From NCBI RefSeq assembly GCF_002259405.1, contig NZ_NPFW01000018.1, positions 1 to 52,146 on the forward strand: a stretch of DNA of 52,146 bases, written 5' to 3'. Shown here piece after piece: positions 16,780 to 25,440 of the stretch (position 1 is the first letter of the stretch; each line of letters opens with the position of its first letter). The position numbers were made by a program, and so were the translations under genes. This DNA comes from Rhodococcus sp. 14-2483-1-2. Lineage in GTDB: Bacteria; Actinomycetota; Actinomycetes; Mycobacteriales; Mycobacteriaceae. The notes beneath the pieces were generated by a model, which saw nothing but the letters and a program-made list of their open reading frames with translations, searched no databases and had not been told where the DNA came from.

Positions 16780-17811
16780 ATGGACATCGGGGTAGTGCTC
16801 CAGTGCAATCCGCCTGCGTCCCGTGTGATCGATCTGGCCAGACAGGCAGAGACACATGGGTTCTCGCACGTGTGGACGTTCGATTCGCACCTGCTGTGGC
16901 AGGAACCGTACGTCATCTACAGCCAAATTCTGGCGGCGACGAGGCGGGTGACCGTCGGTCCGATGGTCACCAATCCTGCCACCCGTGACTGGACGGTGAC
17001 GGCATCGACGTTCGCGACGCTCAACGACATGTTCGGCAATCGGACGGTCTGTGGCATCGGCCGCGGCGACTCCGCGGTCCGGGCTCTGGGCGGTAAGCCG
17101 ACAACGCTTGCCTCACTGCGAGAGTCGATCGAGGTGATCCGTAATCTGGCCAATGGGCGGAGCGCTCGGGTCGGTGAGACAACCGTGCAGTTCCCGTGGG
17201 CAGAACACTCGAGCCTGGAGGTATGGGTCGCGGCGTACGGGCCGAAAGCACTCGAGCTCACCGGCCAGGTGGCGGACGGGTTCATTCTGCAGCTGGCCGA
17301 TCCCGATATCGCGGCGTGGACGATCGGCCGGGTCCGCGCCGCGGCCGAGCAGGCCGGTCGCGACCCCGATTCGATCTCGATCTGCGTTGCCGCTCCCGCC
17401 TACGTCACCGACGGCACCGATGCCGGGCTCGAACACGCCCGAGATCAGTGTCGTTGGTTCGGCGGGATGGTCGGCAACCACGTCGCCGATATCGTCTCGC
17501 GCTACGGCGGCGATGGCGGCGGTGTTCCACAGGCACTCACCGACTACATCGCGGCGCGCAAAGGGTACGACTACAACGAGCACGGTCGAGCCGGAAACTC
17601 TCACGCAGAATTCGTTCCGGACGAGGTGATCGACAGGTTCTGCCTACTGGGCACCCCGGCCGATCACATCGCCAAGCTGAAAGAGCTGGAGACACTCGGC
17701 GTCGACCAGTTCTCGGTGTACCTGCAGCACGACGCCAAGGCAGCGACACTCGAAGCCTACGGAGAGAGCATCATTCCGCAGATTCGGCCGAGCGTGACGG
17801 CAACGTCGTGA
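16780..17811 (+). CDS. LLM-family F420/flavin-dependent oxidoreductase
   Basis: A 343-residue luciferase-like (TIM-barrel) oxidoreductase. MDIGVVLQCNPPASRVIDLA opens the barrel, and SHVWTFDSHLLWQEPYV, VTNPATRDWTV, CGIGRGDSAVRALG and VWVAAYGPKALELTGQVADG are typical of the clade related to methylenetetrahydromethanopterin reductase, which I recall as TIGR03842. Its function is not established. It lies between the dihydropyrimidinase and the ABC genes, 3 bases after the former and overlapping the latter by 4, so it should act in the same pathway. It is the only redox enzyme in the operon and so a candidate for pyrimidine ring reduction. Confidence 0.88.
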   Translation: MDIGVVLQCNPPASRVIDLARQAETHGFSHVWTFDSHLLWQEPYVIYSQILAATRRVTVGPMVTNPATRDWTVTASTFATLNDMFGNRTVCGIGRGDSAVRALGGKPTTLASLRESIEVIRNLANGRSARVGETTVQFPWAEHSSLEVWVAAYGPKALELTGQVADGFILQLADPDIAAWTIGRVRAAAEQAGRDPDSISICVAAPAYVTDGTDAGLEHARDQCRWFGGMVGNHVADIVSRYGGDGGGVPQALTDYIAARKGYDYNEHGRAGNSHAEFVPDEVIDRFCLLGTPADHIAKLKELETLGVDQFSVYLQHDAKAATLEAYGESIIPQIRPSVTATS

Positions 17812-18743
17812 CGGGTGTTCTCGATCAGGCTTCGGTCGTGGCAGCCACTCCAGCCGGTGCGAATCGAGGAGTGCGGCGTCCGTTGATGGCAGTGGTGGCC
17901 GTCGGCGTGTTGCTGGTGTTCTGGGAGCTGGTGAAAGTGCTCGTCCCCGCGAACGGGGTGAGTGTCGCCGGAGTGCGGGTGCTCCCGCGCACCGACGACG
18001 GCGCGTTACCCCACGTGTGGTCGGTGTTGGCGGCGCTGACCGAGCCTGAGGTGAACGTCGCCGGGGCTCGCAGTGTCGGTGCCGCGATCGTGTCCAGTGG
18101 CCTGTTCACGTTCGGGCTCGCGGTACTCGGGTTCGCGCTGGGGACGGTGGTCGGGCTGGTGCTGGCGGTGGCGATGCAACGGTTCGTGTGGGTCGAGCGG
18201 TCCTTGTTGCCGTATGTGATCGTCTCGCAGACGGTTCCGTTGATCGCGTTGGCACCGCTCGTCGCCGGCTGGGGCGGGAAGATCGCCATCGGCGGGTACG
18301 CGTGGCAGCCCTGGATGAGCATCACCGTCATCGCGTCGTATCTCGCGTTCTTCCCAGTCGCAGTGGGGATGCTGCGCGGCCTGCGTGCACCCGATCGGGC
18401 AGCACTCGATCTGATGCACAGCTATGCGTCCGGATGGTGGACCACCCTGGTTCGACTGCGCCTGCCCGCCTCTGTGCCGCATCTGATTCCGGCACTGCGT
18501 CTGGCTGCTGCGGCCGCCGTGATCGGTGCCGTGGTCGCCGAAATCTCCACCGGTACGACCGGCGGTATCGGTAGGCAGATCATCGTGTTCTCGCAGCAGG
18601 CAACAGGAGACGCATCCCGCTTGTACGCAGCCGTTCTGGGCGCTGCGGTGCTCGGACTCGTGGTGACCGCACTGGTGTCGCTGCTCGATATCGCACTGGG
18701 CCGCTACGCGGGCCGTGCACCAGCGCGAAGGGCACAGACATGA
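17808..18743 (+). CDS. ABC transporter permease, pyrimidine operon (first of two)
   Basis: A 311-residue BPD_transp_1 permease. The start is GTG 17808, overlapping the LLM stop (GTGA); the longer upstream frame is a shadow of that gene. About six or seven membrane helices begin at residue 28. An inserted periplasmic segment (about 53-80) follows helix 1. The ATPase-contacting loop reads LRAPDRAALDLMHSYASGWWTTL, followed by RLPASVPHLIPALRLA. Family SsuC/ThiX. It is co-translated with the ATPase gene (4-base overlap). Two different permeases in this system suggest a heterodimeric channel. Confidence 0.9.
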   Translation: MTGVLDQASVVAATPAGANRGVRRPLMAVVAVGVLLVFWELVKVLVPANGVSVAGVRVLPRTDDGALPHVWSVLAALTEPEVNVAGARSVGAAIVSSGLFTFGLAVLGFALGTVVGLVLAVAMQRFVWVERSLLPYVIVSQTVPLIALAPLVAGWGGKIAIGGYAWQPWMSITVIASYLAFFPVAVGMLRGLRAPDRAALDLMHSYASGWWTTLVRLRLPASVPHLIPALRLAAAAAVIGAVVAEISTGTTGGIGRQIIVFSQQATGDASRLYAAVLGAAVLGLVVTALVSLLDIALGRYAGRAPARRAQT

Positions 18744-19519
18744 CCGAGCATGCGGTACTCGTCGAGGGCGTCGGCAAGACGTTCGACGGGGGAGTGACTG
18801 CGCTGGAGGATGTATCGCTCGCGATCGCCCCCGGTGAATTCGTCTCGCTCATCGGGCCTTCGGGCTGCGGCAAGTCGACGTTGCTCCGCATCGTGGCCGA
18901 TCTCGAGCAACCGACGTCCGGTTCGGTATCGGTGTTCGGCCTGTCGGCACGCCGAGCCCGCGTCGAACAGAAGTACGGCATCGCCTTTCAACAGGCAGGG
19001 CTGCTCGATTGGCGCACAGTGCAATCGAACGTCGCATTGCCGCTGGAACTGCACAAGGTGCCCAAACGCGCTCGGGCAGAACGAGTTCGCGAACTGCTGG
19101 ACCTCGTCGGACTCACCGATTTCGCAGAGAGATTTCCCAGCCAGCTATCCGGTGGGATGCAGCAACGAGTGGCGATCGCGCGGGCGCTCGCCCGAACACC
19201 GGGACTGTTGTTGATGGACGAACCGTTCGGGGCCCTGGACGAGATGACCCGCGAGAAGATGCAGAACGACCTACTGCGCATCGCCGAGGAGTCCGGCGCA
19301 GCAGTGGTGTTCGTGACCCACTCGATTCCCGAAGCGGTGTACCTGTCCGATCGGGTGGTTGTCATGTCCCCACGCCCGGGACGGATCGTCGACACACTCA
19401 CGATCGACAGATTCGACACGAACGGGGATCCGCGCGAATCGGCGGAGTTCTTCTCGTCCATCACCGCGGTTCGTGACGCATTGCACGGCCGTACGGTTCG
19501 CAGTGCGGAACTGCGATGA
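18740..19519 (+). CDS. ABC transporter ATPase, pyrimidine operon
   Basis: A 259-residue nucleotide-binding subunit with Walker A GPSGCGKST, Q-loop FQQAGLLDWRT, signature LSGGMQQR, Walker B LLMDEPFGALD and switch THS (Ser follows His, rather than Asp). Class: nitrate/taurine/THI5 importers. It overlaps both neighbouring permease genes by 4 bases. Within this operon it most likely powers uptake of a pyrimidine, dihydropyrimidine, hydantoin or carbamoyl intermediate. Confidence 0.92.
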   Translation: MTEHAVLVEGVGKTFDGGVTALEDVSLAIAPGEFVSLIGPSGCGKSTLLRIVADLEQPTSGSVSVFGLSARRARVEQKYGIAFQQAGLLDWRTVQSNVALPLELHKVPKRARAERVRELLDLVGLTDFAERFPSQLSGGMQQRVAIARALARTPGLLLMDEPFGALDEMTREKMQNDLLRIAEESGAAVVFVTHSIPEAVYLSDRVVVMSPRPGRIVDTLTIDRFDTNGDPRESAEFFSSITAVRDALHGRTVRSAELR

Positions 19520-20274
19520 AGGTCTGGTTGCCGCCGGTGGTGTTCGGTGCGGCGGCGCTCGCACTGTGGCAGTTGCTCACGGTCGTCGCCGGGGTTCCGT
19601 CGTTCCTGCTGCCGTCGCCGAGCGCCATCGCCGAGCAATTCGTGCGGAACCTCGGTAACATCGGATCGGCAAGTCTGGCAACGGGAACCAACGCTCTCAT
19701 GGGGTTGATCGCAGGGTCGGTGCTCGGTCTCCTCGCGGCAATGGCAGCGGTTCGCCTGCGGATCGTCGACGAGCTGCTCACCCCGTTGGCAGCGGGTGCC
19801 GCAGCCGTTCCGATCGTCGCTCTTGCGCCGGTGTTCAACTCGATGTTCTCCTCGACCACCGATCTACCGCGGCGACTCGTGGTGACCATCGTCGTGTTCT
19901 TCCCGGTATTCGTCAGTGCGGCAAAAGGACTGCGTCAGGTCTCGGCTGTGCACCACGACCTGATGACGTCGTATGCCGTGGGTGGTTGGCAGTTCACCCG
20001 AATCGTTCGCCTCCCGTCCGCCGTTCCGCACATCTTCACCGGCTTGCGGGTTGCGGCTCCCAATGCTGTCATTGCTGCCATCATCTGCGAGTACTTCGGT
20101 GGACTGCAGAACGGTTTGGGGTCGCGGATCACCTCCGCCGCGGCGAACACGGCCTACCCCCGGGCGTGGGCCTACGTGATGGGTGCCATCGCAGTCGGTT
20201 TGCTGTTCTTCGTGGTTGTTCTGTTGCTCGAGAAACTCGTGTCCCGGCGTCGTCCCCAGGAAAGATGGATATGA
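19516..20274 (+). CDS. ABC transporter permease, pyrimidine operon (second of two)
   Basis: A 252-residue permease with about six membrane helices and the EAA-type loop LRQVSAVHHDLMTSYAVGGW followed by RLPSAVPHIFTGLRVA. It differs clearly from the permease at 17808, so the transporter probably has a heterodimeric membrane core. Start ATG 19516 overlaps the ATPase stop by 4 bases, and its own stop overlaps the binding-protein start by 4. Confidence 0.9.
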   Translation: MKVWLPPVVFGAAALALWQLLTVVAGVPSFLLPSPSAIAEQFVRNLGNIGSASLATGTNALMGLIAGSVLGLLAAMAAVRLRIVDELLTPLAAGAAAVPIVALAPVFNSMFSSTTDLPRRLVVTIVVFFPVFVSAAKGLRQVSAVHHDLMTSYAVGGWQFTRIVRLPSAVPHIFTGLRVAAPNAVIAAIICEYFGGLQNGLGSRITSAAANTAYPRAWAYVMGAIAVGLLFFVVVLLLEKLVSRRRPQERWI

Positions 20275-21407
20275 AAATCACTCGAACCCCCCGACCTCTT
20301 TTCGCCGTCGTCATGGCTCTGGCGGTGGTCGCCTCGGCCTGCAGTACCACCACGACCGACACCGACACCACCGCCGATGGGGACACCACGATCAAGCTGC
20401 AACTGCAGTGGTTCAAACAGGGCCAGTTCGCGGGCTACCTCGCCGCCGTCGATCAGGGTTTCTATGCGGAACAGGGGCTGGACGTCGAAATCCTCGACGG
20501 TGGAACGGATATCGTCCCGCAAACTGTGCTCGCACAGGGGCAGGCCGATTATGCCGTCGCGTGGGTGCCGAAGGCGCTCGCATCCCGTGAAGCCGGAGCC
20601 GGCATCACCGACGTGGCCCAGATCTACCAGAAGTCGGGCACATTGCAGGTCTCGTTCAAGGATCAGAACATTGCCTCACCGGCCGACCTCCAGGGCAAGA
20701 CCGTCGGAAACTGGGGCTACGGCAACGAATTCGAGCTGTTCGCCGGTATGACCAAGGCCGGGGTCAGTCCCTCCGACGTGACGTTGGTTCAGCAGCAGTT
20801 CGACATGAACGGACTGCTGTCCGGTGATATCGCCGCAGCCCAGGCGATGTCGTACAACGAGTACGCGCAGTTGCTCGAGACCGTGAACCCCGCAACCGGT
20901 GCGCTCTACACCGCAGACGATTTCGCGTCGCTGAACTGGAACGACGACGGCGTCGCGATGCTGCAGGACGCGATCTGGGCCAACACCGACAAGCTCTCCG
21001 ACGAGGCCTACCAGGAGCAGACGGTCAAATTCTTGGCGGCCTCGCTGAAGGGCTGGATCTTCTGCCGAGACAACGTCGAGAAGTGCCGCGACATCACCGT
21101 CGCCGCGGGGTCCACATTGGGCGCGAGCCATCAGCTCTGGCAGGTCAACGAAGTCAACAAGCTGATCTGGCCGTCGGCGGACGGCATCGGGATGATCGAC
21201 GAGGCGGCATGGCAGCAGACCGTCGACATCGCCAAGACGACGAAGAACGCCGAGGGCTCGACGGTGCTGACCGCCGATCCCGACGCCGAGGCCTACACCA
21301 ACGAGTACGTGAGCCAGGCGCTGGATTTGTTGAAGGCCGACGGTGTGGATGTCACCGGGGAGTCGTACGCTCCGATGGAGGTCACACTGGAGGAAGGCGG
21401 CAAGTAG
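20271..21407 (+). CDS. THI5/NMT1-type substrate-binding lipoprotein, pyrimidine operon
   Basis: A 378-residue exported binding protein. The signal peptide ends at VASAC (Cys24), a slightly relaxed lipobox. IKLQLQWFKQGQFAGYLAAV, QGFYAEQGLDVEIL and a GNWGYGNEFE loop mark the NMT1/THI5 fold. A CRDNVEKC pair could form a disulfide. The start ATG 20271 is chosen over ATG 20265 because AGGAAAG is 6 bases upstream and it makes the usual ATGA overlap. Relatives in pyrimidine and hydantoin loci are thought to bind the pathway substrate, while the paralogue at 7017 sits in the thiamine operon. Confidence 0.9.
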   Translation: MKITRTPRPLFAVVMALAVVASACSTTTTDTDTTADGDTTIKLQLQWFKQGQFAGYLAAVDQGFYAEQGLDVEILDGGTDIVPQTVLAQGQADYAVAWVPKALASREAGAGITDVAQIYQKSGTLQVSFKDQNIASPADLQGKTVGNWGYGNEFELFAGMTKAGVSPSDVTLVQQQFDMNGLLSGDIAAAQAMSYNEYAQLLETVNPATGALYTADDFASLNWNDDGVAMLQDAIWANTDKLSDEAYQEQTVKFLAASLKGWIFCRDNVEKCRDITVAAGSTLGASHQLWQVNEVNKLIWPSADGIGMIDEAAWQQTVDIAKTTKNAEGSTVLTADPDAEAYTNEYVSQALDLLKADGVDVTGESYAPMEVTLEEGGK

Positions 21408-22718
21408 ATGGATCACGTGTTCTACTCCTGGTCGGCGCAGGCCGAACTGAATCCGATCACCGTCGAGGGTGCGGAGGGGTCGTGGTTCTGGGACGACAAG
21501 GGCAAGCGGTACCTGGACTTCTCGTCGCAGCTGGTCAACGTCAATCTCGGGCATCAACACCCCGACGTCGTCGCCGCCATCGTCGAACAGGCCCAGGTTC
21601 TGACGACCATTTCTCCCACCGTGGCCAACAACAAGCGCAGTGAACTCGCCGCGTTGATCGCCGAACGTGCGCCGGGTGATTTGGACCGAGTGTTCTTCAC
21701 GACCGGTGGCGCAGAAGCCGTCGAGCATGCGGTGCGGCTGGCGCGACAGCACACCGGGCGTACGAAGATGCTCGCCGCGTACCGCTCGTACCACGGTGGA
21801 ACCGGAGTTGCGATCGGTCTCACCGGCGAGCCGAGGCGTTGGGGCACCGAACCGACCAACGTCGACGTCGTACGCTTCTTCGGGCCGTATCCGTACCGGT
21901 CACCCTGGGGCACAACGACTCCCGAGGACGAGACGGCCGCAGCACTGGCGCACCTGGAACAGGTCATCGTGCTCGAGGGTGCGCAGAACATCGCCGGACT
22001 GATCCTGGAATCGGTCATCGGCACCAACGGTGTGCTGATCCCGCCGCCCGGATATCTGGCCGGGGTTCGGGCGCTGTGCGACAAGTACGGGATCGTCTAC
22101 ATTGCCGACGAAGTGATGGTCGGGTTCGGGCGAATCGGCGAATGGTTCGCATGCCAGGCCTGGGATGTGACACCGGATCTGATCACGTTCGCCAAGGGCG
22201 TCAACTCCGGGTACATCCCCCTCGGCGGTGTGGTCATCTCGGAGAAGATCGCCTCGCAGTTCGACCACAAAGCCTATCCGGGAGGGTTGACCTACTCCGG
22301 CCACGTGCTCGGGTGCGCCGCCGGCGTGGCATCCATCGGAGTGTTCGAGCGCGACAAGATCCTTCCGCACGTGCGTCACGTGGGGGAGGACGTACTCGGT
22401 GCGGGCCTGTCGAAGCTGGCCGAATCTCATCCGAGCGTGGGTGAGGTGCGCGGCAAGGGATTCTTCTGGGCCGTCGAATTGGTCAAGGACGGCGAGACGA
22501 AGGAACCGCTGGTGCCTTTTGCCGCGTCGGGCAAGGACGCAGCGGCCATGGGCACGGTGACCGCCGCGGCGAAGTCACGTGGACTGTGGCCGTTCGTGGC
22601 AGGCAACCGCCTTCAGATCGCGCCCCCGCTGACGACCTCGGAGGACGAGATTCGTCAGGGACTGGAAATCCTCGACGAGGTACTGACGGTGGCGGACGGC
22701 TTCACCGTCGACGGGTGA
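21408..22718 (+). CDS. Class-III aminotransferase (beta-alanine / omega-amino acid type)
   Basis: A 436-residue PLP-dependent fold-type I aminotransferase. TTGGAEAVEHAVRLAR binds the phosphate, YRSYHGGTG stacks on the cofactor, VYIADEVMVGFGR supplies the Asp, and Lys263 in TFAKGVNSGYIPLGG is the Schiff-base lysine. The operon predicts beta-alanine and beta-aminoisobutyrate as amino donors, giving malonate or methylmalonate semialdehyde. It starts directly after the binding-protein stop and ends the operon, its stop meeting the convergent glcD-like stop with no spacer. Confidence 0.9.
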   Translation: MDHVFYSWSAQAELNPITVEGAEGSWFWDDKGKRYLDFSSQLVNVNLGHQHPDVVAAIVEQAQVLTTISPTVANNKRSELAALIAERAPGDLDRVFFTTGGAEAVEHAVRLARQHTGRTKMLAAYRSYHGGTGVAIGLTGEPRRWGTEPTNVDVVRFFGPYPYRSPWGTTTPEDETAAALAHLEQVIVLEGAQNIAGLILESVIGTNGVLIPPPGYLAGVRALCDKYGIVYIADEVMVGFGRIGEWFACQAWDVTPDLITFAKGVNSGYIPLGGVVISEKIASQFDHKAYPGGLTYSGHVLGCAAGVASIGVFERDKILPHVRHVGEDVLGAGLSKLAESHPSVGEVRGKGFFWAVELVKDGETKEPLVPFAASGKDAAAMGTVTAAAKSRGLWPFVAGNRLQIAPPLTTSEDEIRQGLEILDEVLTVADGFTVDG

Positions 22719-24101
22719 TCACAGCACCGCACCGGGATTGAGGATGCCTGCCGGATCGAGTGCGGTCTTGATCCGGCGGGTCAGTTCCATGACGTCCTCA
22801 CCCACCTGATCGGGCAGCCACGCCTTCTTGAGGCGACCGACGCCGTGTTCACCGGTGATGGTGCCGCCCAAGGAAATTGCCAGATCCATGATCGCGCCGA
22901 ATGCGATGTTGGCGCGCCGTGTCATGTCGGCGTCCTCGGGGTCGAAGACGATCAGAGGGTGGGTGTTGCCGTCGCCGGCGTGGGCGATGACCGCCACCAG
23001 CACGTCGTATTTCGTGGACAGTTCGGCGATTCCGTCGACGAGGGCCGGTAGTGCGGGCAGTGGAACCCCGACGTCCTCGAGCAGCAGGCTGCCGAGTCGT
23101 TCGACCGCGGGAATGGCGAATCGCCTTGCGGCAGCGAAGGCCTCACCCTCATCGGGGTCGTCGGTCGTGAAGACATCCGAGGCCCCGGCCTCGGTGCACG
23201 CGGCCGCCATGATCTCGATCTCGCGACCTCGGTCGGCACCGGGGGAGTCGGACCGAGCAATGAGCATCGCGTCCGCCTCGCGATCGAGCCCCATGTTCAT
23301 GGCATCCTCGACGGCACCGATGGACGCGCGGTCCATGAATTCGAGCATCGACGGCCGCAAGTTCCGGGTGATGGCCAGAATGGCGGTGGTCGCGTCGTGC
23401 ACCGACGCGAACGAGGCGACCACCGTACTGGCGGGAGGTTGCGCCGGAATCAATCGAAGAGTGATCTCGGTGATGATGCCCAGCGTGCCCTCGGAGCCGA
23501 CGAACAGCTTCGCAAGGGACAGGCCTGCAACGTCTTTCAGGCGTGGCCCGCCCAGTCGGACGGCGGTACCGTCGGCCAGGACGACCTCGAGACCGAGAAC
23601 GTAATCGGTGGTGACTCCGTACTTCACACAGCACAGGCCGCCCGCATTGGTGGCCGCATTGCCTCCGATGGAACACATCTCGAACGAGGACGGATCCGGT
23701 GGGTACCAGAGGCCGTGTTCCGCGACGGCCTTCTTGACCTCGACGTTGAGCAGCCCGGGTTGTACGACGGCGATGCGGGTCACCGGATCGACGGTGATCT
23801 CTCGCATCAACTCGGTGGTGAGCACGATTCCGCCGTCCACGGCGGTGGCTCCGCCGGACAAACCCGATCCGGCACCGCGCGGGACGACCGCCACGTTGTG
23901 CTCGGTGGCCCACCGCATCACGGCACGAACGTCCTCGGTGGACTGTGCGCGCACGACGGCCAGCGGGGTTCCGGCGTCGGGATCCTTCGCCCAGTCGCGT
24001 CGGTAGCCCTCGGTGATGTCCGGGTCGGTGACCACCGCGCCGGGCGAAAGAAGGGATTCGAGCTCGCTCAGGCGGGCATCTGCATCGGTCGTCACCGACA
24101 T
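22719..24101 (-). CDS. FAD-linked oxidase, GlcD/D-lactate dehydrogenase type
   Basis: A 460-residue FAD-binding protein. The PCMH-type FAD domain spans about residues 45-225: VVPRGAGSGLSGGA holds the pyrophosphate, PPDPSSFEMCSIGGNAATNAGG follows in two blocks, and LFVGSEGTLGIITEI closes the domain. The C-terminal cap contains HAGDGNTHP and GEHGVGRLKK, characteristic of glycolate and D-lactate oxidases. It oxidises a 2-hydroxy acid to the 2-oxo acid; the exact acid is unknown. No glcE or glcF partner is nearby, which fits a stand-alone enzyme. Confidence 0.9.
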   Translation of the reverse strand: MSVTTDADARLSELESLLSPGAVVTDPDITEGYRRDWAKDPDAGTPLAVVRAQSTEDVRAVMRWATEHNVAVVPRGAGSGLSGGATAVDGGIVLTTELMREITVDPVTRIAVVQPGLLNVEVKKAVAEHGLWYPPDPSSFEMCSIGGNAATNAGGLCCVKYGVTTDYVLGLEVVLADGTAVRLGGPRLKDVAGLSLAKLFVGSEGTLGIITEITLRLIPAQPPASTVVASFASVHDATTAILAITRNLRPSMLEFMDRASIGAVEDAMNMGLDREADAMLIARSDSPGADRGREIEIMAAACTEAGASDVFTTDDPDEGEAFAAARRFAIPAVERLGSLLLEDVGVPLPALPALVDGIAELSTKYDVLVAVIAHAGDGNTHPLIVFDPEDADMTRRANIAFGAIMDLAISLGGTITGEHGVGRLKKAWLPDQVGEDVMELTRRIKTALDPAGILNPGAVL

Positions 24102-24191
24102 CTCGGTCTCCTCACGTCGAAAATGTGACCGTCGACACCCGAGTCTGTCACGGCCGCGCGTGCGGCGGAGTCGGGGTCGGTCGACGCTCGA

Positions 24192-24728
24192 TCACTGATT
24201 GCGTTGCAGCGTCAGTTCTGCGAGTTCGGTGGCGGCGGCGCACGGGTCGGCCGGACTGCCGCCTCGGTACTGCACCCACCAGGTGATGACGCCCGAGTAC
24301 GCCGCGCTGATTCCGCACGACGACGGGTCGGCCGGTCGTCGCGACAGGAACGCTGTGGTGCCGCCAACGGCAACGTCTTCGGTGGTGTAGCCGAGTCGAT
24401 CGGCCAGCTCTCGCTCACGCGAAAGTGCATCGTTCTCGAACCAGGCGAAGGTCACGTCGATGAGTCCGCCTGCACCGATCCCGGTCCACATGCACACCGC
24501 ACCGTAGAAGTACTGATCGACGAGGTCGGCTCCCACCGTTTCGGCGATGGTGGGATCCGGGACGGCGATGCACTCCTCGAGCAGCTTGTCGAACTGTCCG
24601 CTGCCGCCCGATCGAGCGGGTACCGCCTTGCCGGTCACGGTGGTGCTGCATCCGGTACCGACGGCCGCAGTCACGAGGACAGCGGCGAGGACGCGACGGG
24701 TGGAATCGGTGGAAGGGAACGTCGTCAT
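24192..24728 (-). CDS. DUF3558-type lipoprotein (downstream copy)
   Basis: A 178-residue protein with a signal peptide and lipobox VGTGC (Cys27). After STTVTGKAVP comes the DUF3558-like pattern: a Cys in LLEECIA, a YGAVCMW strand and a CGISAAY strand. It resembles the paired LprB/LprC lipoproteins of mycobacteria, whose function is unknown. The start is ATG 24728; the longer frame upstream is a shadow of the neighbouring lipoprotein gene, whose stop is 4 bases away. The two form a tandem pair, probably one operon. Confidence 0.82.
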   Translation of the reverse strand: MTTFPSTDSTRRVLAAVLVTAAVGTGCSTTVTGKAVPARSGGSGQFDKLLEECIAVPDPTIAETVGADLVDQYFYGAVCMWTGIGAGGLIDVTFAWFENDALSRERELADRLGYTTEDVAVGGTTAFLSRRPADPSSCGISAAYSGVITWWVQYRGGSPADPCAAATELAELTLQRNQ

Positions 24729-24732
24729 CGGG

Positions 24733-25248
24733 CTACTTCGCCTTCGAGATCGTGGATCTGGCCAGATCCTCGACGACGTCGCAGGAGTCACGGGGGCCGT
24801 CGACCACGTAGTTGACGGACCAGTGGACGAAGCCGTCCCCGTTCTCGACCCCGGCCTCGCACGACGCGCCCGACGCTGCTGCGGTGAATCCCGGGTGTCC
24901 GTCCACATCGATGCGCTCGATGGTGCGGCCGACGGCTTCGGCCACGGAACTCTCTCGGTCGATGGGGCTGCCGCGGTACCAGGTGAACATCGCGTAAGCG
25001 CCGCTCGCGGATTCCCATCGGCAACGAACAGCGTTCTCGGACACCACCGTCAGATCGGGAACGGCCGTGAGTGTCTGCACTTCCGTGTTGTCCATCGACC
25101 CGCATTCACCGACGAAGAGCTCTTCGGTGATGAGCTGGTCGGCCGTCTCGGCCGGATCCGGATCGGCTTCGGTGCCCGGTGTGTCGGAGCATCCGACCAG
25201 TACACATCCGACCGCCGCGATCAACGCTGTAACGGCCCTGGTGCGCAC
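24733..25248 (-). CDS. DUF3558-type lipoprotein (upstream copy)
   Basis: A 171-residue protein starting at GTG 25248. The signal peptide ends in LVGC (Cys20). The mature part shares the layout of the downstream paralogue: LFVGECGSM, a VRCRWES strand, a TWYRGSP turn, and Cys residues near ASCEAG and DSCDVV. Upstream in-frame starts would run across the divergent gene at 25441 and are rejected. Surface lipoprotein of unknown role; tandem duplication with its neighbour is the most likely origin. Confidence 0.82.
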   Translation of the reverse strand: MRTRAVTALIAAVGCVLVGCSDTPGTEADPDPAETADQLITEELFVGECGSMDNTEVQTLTAVPDLTVVSENAVRCRWESASGAYAMFTWYRGSPIDRESSVAEAVGRTIERIDVDGHPGFTAAASGASCEAGVENGDGFVHWSVNYVVDGPRDSCDVVEDLARSTISKAK

Positions 25249-25312
25249 GAATGCGGACTCTACCCACCCTGCACGGCAGAGGGGGAGCGTTTGATCGAAG
25301 TGAGTCACATCA

Positions 25313-25335
25313 GTAACACCAGCCTCAGGCGTTAC
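25313..25335. promoter_or_regulatory. Candidate operator: GTAAC/GTTAC inverted repeat
   Basis: Arms GTAACACCAG and CAGGCGTTAC form an inverted repeat matching at 8 of 10 positions around a 3-bp centre. It lies in the divergent promoter region between the lipoprotein pair (start 25248) and the small gene at 25441, so it could control either. No regulator gene is adjacent. Confidence 0.35.
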
Positions 25336-25440
25336 CAGATCGATGCGTCGCCGACACGCAAATTTGTAGTTCGCCACGCTAGCGTCCAGCGCAGCGAACC
25401 TCACACCCCACGCGGTGCGAGTCGACAAGGAGGCTGCACC

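Noticed and set aside
15702..16988. 428-codon frame overlapping hydA and the LLM gene
   Set aside because: Arg-rich shadow frame; both real genes have conserved motifs throughout.
17196..17807. Upstream extension of the permease gene into the LLM gene
   Set aside because: The extension is an Arg-rich shadow; GTG 17808 gives the normal permease start and a GTGA overlap.
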